Part shown: piece after piece, positions 61,134 through 64,000 of the stretch
Numbering within the stretch: position 1 is the first letter of the stretch
Layout of the letters: every line of letters starts with the position of its first letter
DNA from: Chthoniobacteraceae bacterium
GTDB lineage: Bacteria > Verrucomicrobiota > Verrucomicrobiia > Chthoniobacterales > Chthoniobacteraceae
Length of the DNA stretch: 64,000 bases
Assembly: GCA_947449735.1 (NCBI GenBank)
Contig: CANFTB010000022.1
Span: 1 to 64,000 of the forward strand
Direction of reading: 5' to 3'
Made by a program: the position numbers and the translations under genes
Notes under the pieces: generated by a model
Databases searched by the model: none
What the model saw: the letters and a program-made list of their open reading frames with translations, nothing else
What the model was told of the DNA's origin: nothing

Positions 61134-61161
61134 GCGGCAGCAACCGACGTCTTCGGCAGCC

Positions 61162-61839
61162 ATGCGCCTCCTCCGCCGAATCCTCAAGGGCCTGCTGACC
61201 TCGCTTCTCTGCGCAATCGCAGCAGCGGCAGCCGTCCTCCTTGGAGTCAACGCTTGGGTGCTTTTCATCGGGTCCCGCGGCATCATTCCCGAAGCCGAAA
61301 GCCTGCCAAAACAGGCCACGGCGCTCGTGCTCGGCACTTCCCCCAGAAGCGCCCGGGGATCGGCTCCCAACCCTTTCTTTGAAGGCCGCATGGACACCAC
61401 CGCCAGGCTGTTCCAGGCGGGTATTTTGGAGCATGTCCTCGTGAGCGGCGACAACCGCGTCCCGAACTACAACGAGCCTGCCGCCATGCGCGACGCGCTC
61501 CTGCAACGGGGCGTCCCCGATTCCGCTATCTCCATGGACTCCGCGGGTATCCGCACGCTGGACTCCATCGTCCGCGCCCAAAAAACGTTCCATCTGGAGA
61601 GCAATCTCATCATCATCACCGACGACTTCCACCTCCCACGCGCGATGTTTCTTGCCGCGGAAACCGGATTGCCCGCTTCGGGGTTCGCCTCAGAACACGT
61701 CCCGTGGAAGCGCTCCTACCGGACGCGCTTTCGCGAGTGGCTGTCCCGCGGACGGGCCTGTCTGGACATCTATTTCTGGAAAACGCAGCCGCCGATTTCC
61801 GAGGAAACCGAGCTTCCTCCCCCGCCCGCGGGCGACTGA
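61162..61839 (+). CDS. SanA/YdcF-like DUF218 membrane protein
   Basis: The 225-residue protein has an N-terminal membrane segment (LLTSLLCAIAAAAAVLLGVNAWVLF) and a DUF218 domain: ALVLGTSPRSARGSAPNPFFEGRMDTT, HVLVSGDNRVPNYNEP, AAMRDALLQRGVPDSAISMD and IIITDDFHLPRAMFLAAETG. In E. coli, SanA affects vancomycin sensitivity and ElyC cell-wall lipid carrier metabolism. A role in the envelope is likely. It follows tgt by 28 bp and converges on the next gene. Confidence 0.82.
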   Translation: MRLLRRILKGLLTSLLCAIAAAAAVLLGVNAWVLFIGSRGIIPEAESLPKQATALVLGTSPRSARGSAPNPFFEGRMDTTARLFQAGILEHVLVSGDNRVPNYNEPAAMRDALLQRGVPDSAISMDSAGIRTLDSIVRAQKTFHLESNLIIITDDFHLPRAMFLAAETGLPASGFASEHVPWKRSYRTRFREWLSRGRACLDIYFWKTQPPISEETELPPPPAGD

Positions 61840-61911
61840 GATTTTTGCCTCCCAGTCACTTCGATATCGCGCTCTCCGGGCGGTTCAACACCCCGCCGGC
61901 GCCACCGTTCC

Positions 61912-63747
61912 TCAACGCAGTTGCGGCGCCCCCTTCAACGGGCTGAAAACCTCCATGTACCCGATCAGCATTTCATCGAAGCTTTGCATCCCCCACTTCA
62001 CGAGCTTCGAAGGGTCGGGGTTTGATTTGTTGGCCTCGCTGTTGTCGAACACCCCGGTGATGCGCAGGCGGCTGCCCTTGGGAATCCGCCGGGGCTGCTT
62101 GAAATCGTAGCTGAGCTGCCAGTTGAAATCGTAATGGGGAATGTCCAAAACGGTTTCATACCGTCCCTCGGCGTCCGTCACCTCCATTTTGAACGCCTTG
62201 CCCCGCACGTGCATGTGGGGCATCAGGCTGGTCACGTTCAAATCCGCAGGCACCGCCCACTCCAGCGTCTCCCGGTGGTTGGCCGCCCCCGGCGGAATGT
62301 TGAGATCCCGCTTGGGAACGCCCACTGCCTGGACCTCGAATTCCGGCTCGCCCTTTGCGAAAACCAAGCCGAGGCGCATCTGCTCCTGCACGGCCTTCCC
62401 ATTCGGGCTGTAATGAATCTGGAACAAAAGCGAAGCGCCCGCGGGCAGTTTGCGCGCAAACCCAGCCGGATAAATCCGGCCCCCGTTTCCCGGCACGTAC
62501 GCCGCCCAAAAGCTGGTGGAGGCATCCTGCTGCCGGCGGCGCTTCCCCCCGTCCTCCCGTTGCTCTTCCTTGTCCTCCACATGCACGATCACGTGATGCA
62601 CGACAGAACGCTCCGTCGGCTGGATCTCCAAGGCGGAGATCCACTTGTCTTCACTGAAGGAGGTTTGCACCCTCACAAACTGGTAAGGCATCACACCCTG
62701 CGCCTTGATCTGAAACGCCTTCGGAATCTGCAGCACCAAATCCGGTTTTGGAATGCTCCAGTTGCTCGTAAAATGCAACGGCGCCGGCGCGTCAGCGGCG
62801 TTTCCCGCAGGACGGTCCTCGGAACCCGCCCACGCCAGAAGGTCCGCCTTGTCCGCCGCAGACAGCGAGCGGTCGTTCGCCCACGGATTTTCCATACCAA
62901 AAGCCGCCGGCGCCGCGAACCAGGGGGGCATGTGACCCTGCTCCACGACCCGTCGGATCGTTTTTGCCCGGTCCATCACCGAGTCGATGTCGTCCAAGGC
63001 GAAAGGCGCAATCCCACCATCCCGATGGCATTGCTGGCAGTTCTGCTGGATGATCCGGGCGACGTCCTTGTAGTAGGTCACTCCGCCGGCACCGGAGCGT
63101 TTTTCGGCCGGCAGGTCCAGATCACAGCCGGGCGCCTCAGTCGCAGCGACGCGGGGGCGCGCACCGCCAAGCATCGCAGCGACGGCGTCGCGCAGGTACT
63201 CCACACGCGGCGCCTCCCGCCGGTAGCCAAGCCCGTGCTGGTCGTCGACGGCCCCGCGGTAGATCAGAGTGCGGTTTGCATCCAGGAGCAGCACCTCCGT
63301 CGTCGAGGACGCCCTCAGCGCGGTCGCAAGGAGCTTACCTCCCTCGCCGACATAGGGCGCCTCCAAGCGGTTATCCGCCAAAAAGGCCTCCACGTTCTGC
63401 CCCTTCTCGCTGGAAAACGGATTCACCAAAAGAAACCCGATCCCGGCATCCGACAGCTCCCGCTGCAAACGGCTCAACGTGGGCGCATAACGCTTGCTCA
63501 CCGGGCAGGTCGAGCTGGTCATCGCCACCACCAACCCCTTGCGGCCCGCCACTTCGCTCAGCTTCAGCCGGCGTCCGTCCCGCAGGGTGAACTCCAAATC
63601 CTCCACCTGCCTCCCCACCCCCGCATCGCCGGCCCGGAGCACCGGGGGTTCCGATGGTTCGCCAGGCGCGGAAAAACACGCGCCCGCTAAACAAAGCAAA
63701 GCGGACGCAGCGCCCCCCAGAGTCCGTGTGAGCGTTTTTGAAAACAT
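61912..63747 (-). CDS. Exported redoxin / cytochrome c / copper monooxygenase-like fusion protein
   Basis: The 611-residue product has a signal peptide (GGAASALLCLAGACFSAP) and three parts. First comes a thioredoxin-like redoxin (about 50-200), with TSSTCPVSKRYAPTLSRLQ; only one Cys of a CxxC site is present. Second is a cytochrome c motif, CQQCH, followed by MPPWFAAP, which suits a haem and its Met ligand. Third is a copper type II monooxygenase-like C-terminal half with VHHVIVHV, FQIHYSP and PHMHVRGKAFKME, which supply His ligands. This architecture is known in Planctomycetota and Verrucomicrobiota without a proven substrate. The ATG at 63747 is chosen for the signal peptide; the frame is open to 63819. 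Confidence 0.88.
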   Translation of the reverse strand: MFSKTLTRTLGGAASALLCLAGACFSAPGEPSEPPVLRAGDAGVGRQVEDLEFTLRDGRRLKLSEVAGRKGLVVAMTSSTCPVSKRYAPTLSRLQRELSDAGIGFLLVNPFSSEKGQNVEAFLADNRLEAPYVGEGGKLLATALRASSTTEVLLLDANRTLIYRGAVDDQHGLGYRREAPRVEYLRDAVAAMLGGARPRVAATEAPGCDLDLPAEKRSGAGGVTYYKDVARIIQQNCQQCHRDGGIAPFALDDIDSVMDRAKTIRRVVEQGHMPPWFAAPAAFGMENPWANDRSLSAADKADLLAWAGSEDRPAGNAADAPAPLHFTSNWSIPKPDLVLQIPKAFQIKAQGVMPYQFVRVQTSFSEDKWISALEIQPTERSVVHHVIVHVEDKEEQREDGGKRRRQQDASTSFWAAYVPGNGGRIYPAGFARKLPAGASLLFQIHYSPNGKAVQEQMRLGLVFAKGEPEFEVQAVGVPKRDLNIPPGAANHRETLEWAVPADLNVTSLMPHMHVRGKAFKMEVTDAEGRYETVLDIPHYDFNWQLSYDFKQPRRIPKGSRLRITGVFDNSEANKSNPDPSKLVKWGMQSFDEMLIGYMEVFSPLKGAPQLR

Positions 63748-63845
63748 GGTGTTGCGAGGGTTTCTACCACAGCCACCACGGCGTTGCGCGCTGCGTTTTG
63801 TAACAACCCGCTTCTCCAACGGGCCGTTTTTGAAGGACCGCTTTT

Positions 63846-64000
63846 TTACAGGTATTCCGCGATCTGAACGGCATTGAGGGCCGCGCCCTTGAGCAGCTGG
63901 TCGCCGGCGACCCAGAATGCGAGGCCGTTGTCCAGGGCACAGTCCAGCCGCAAACGACCGACCTGGCAGTCATCCTGCCCGGCGCACTCCAGAGGCATCG
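63846..64000 (-). CDS. asd: Aspartate-semialdehyde dehydrogenase, C-terminal end
   Basis: Reading minus from the right edge to TAA at 63846-63848 gives about 51 codons in frame, ending [20 protein letters not shown] and [16 protein letters not shown]. The second stretch matches the end of bacterial Asd ([19 protein letters not shown]), the enzyme that makes aspartate semialdehyde for Lys, Met, Thr and peptidoglycan. The start and catalytic Cys lie outside the window. It lies 98 bp upstream of the redoxin fusion gene. Confidence 0.9.
   Translation of the reverse strand, partial: MPLECAGQDDCQVGRLRLDCALDNGLAFWVAGDQLLKGAALNAVQIAEYL

Overview
This window looks like chromosomal DNA of a motile, Gram-negative-type member of the Verrucomicrobiota, most likely class Opitutia. 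The assignment is inferred from gene content, not from a marker gene. The clues are high GC, a DksA/TraR protein with a Lys/Ala/Pro repeat tail, a GldA/GldF/GldG/DUF4340 ABC cluster, a DUF4091 protein, a redoxin-cytochrome c-copper monooxygenase fusion, a giant RCC1/Ig exoprotein and a short flagellin. Very few starts have a recognisable Shine-Dalgarno sequence. No insertion sequence, phage, CRISPR array, rRNA or tRNA was seen.

Layout. 1-935: the start of a pterin dehydratase gene, then a wrecked chemotaxis locus in which the remains of a chemoreceptor sensor domain run into the last two thirds of a CheW. 1162-2565: a DksA-like regulator with twelve 18-bp repeats, then rpmG and rpsR. 2724-11055: a hybrid sensor kinase with a degenerate receiver, then a four-gene Gld-type ABC system. 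11127-13643 (minus): purF-purM. 13741-18244: a membrane protein with a repeated domain of its own, diverging from gatC-gatA and a FIST sensor protein across a gap that holds a 42-bp-spaced direct repeat. 18420-22479 (minus): ChrA, a Nudix-epimerase fusion, a small protein, a Fur-family repressor and a VOC protein.

22623-36881 is one 14.3-kb gene and the most striking object here. It encodes a secreted protein of about 4750 residues with 63 RCC1 repeats in blocks of 21, 14, 14 and 14, each a multiple of seven. The blocks are separated by Ig-like pairs, so about nine seven-bladed propellers are predicted.

36940-46848: trpF translationally coupled to a holin-like membrane protein, an isolated flagellin, uvrA coupled to a secreted TPR protein, a lone histidine-kinase-type phosphoacceptor domain, trmD, hisG and a 34-residue mS38/COX24-like basic protein. 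46862-51928: a TPR lipoprotein-like or periplasmic protein, topoisomerase III, an RppH-type Nudix enzyme and a 31-residue membrane peptide. 52021-58673 (minus): a run of DUF4091 protein, MFS transporter, LemA-like protein, hemX, hemA and hemC. 58827-61839: apt overlapping an MTA/SAH nucleosidase (adenine salvage), a terminator, tgt and a DUF218 protein. 61912-64000 (minus): a redoxin/cytochrome c/copper monooxygenase fusion and the C-terminal end of asd.

Most genes are housekeeping (purine, heme, tRNA charging and modification, repair, amino acid synthesis). The accessory content is the decayed chemotaxis locus, the ABC/Gld cluster, the giant propeller protein and several unusual domain fusions or solo domains.
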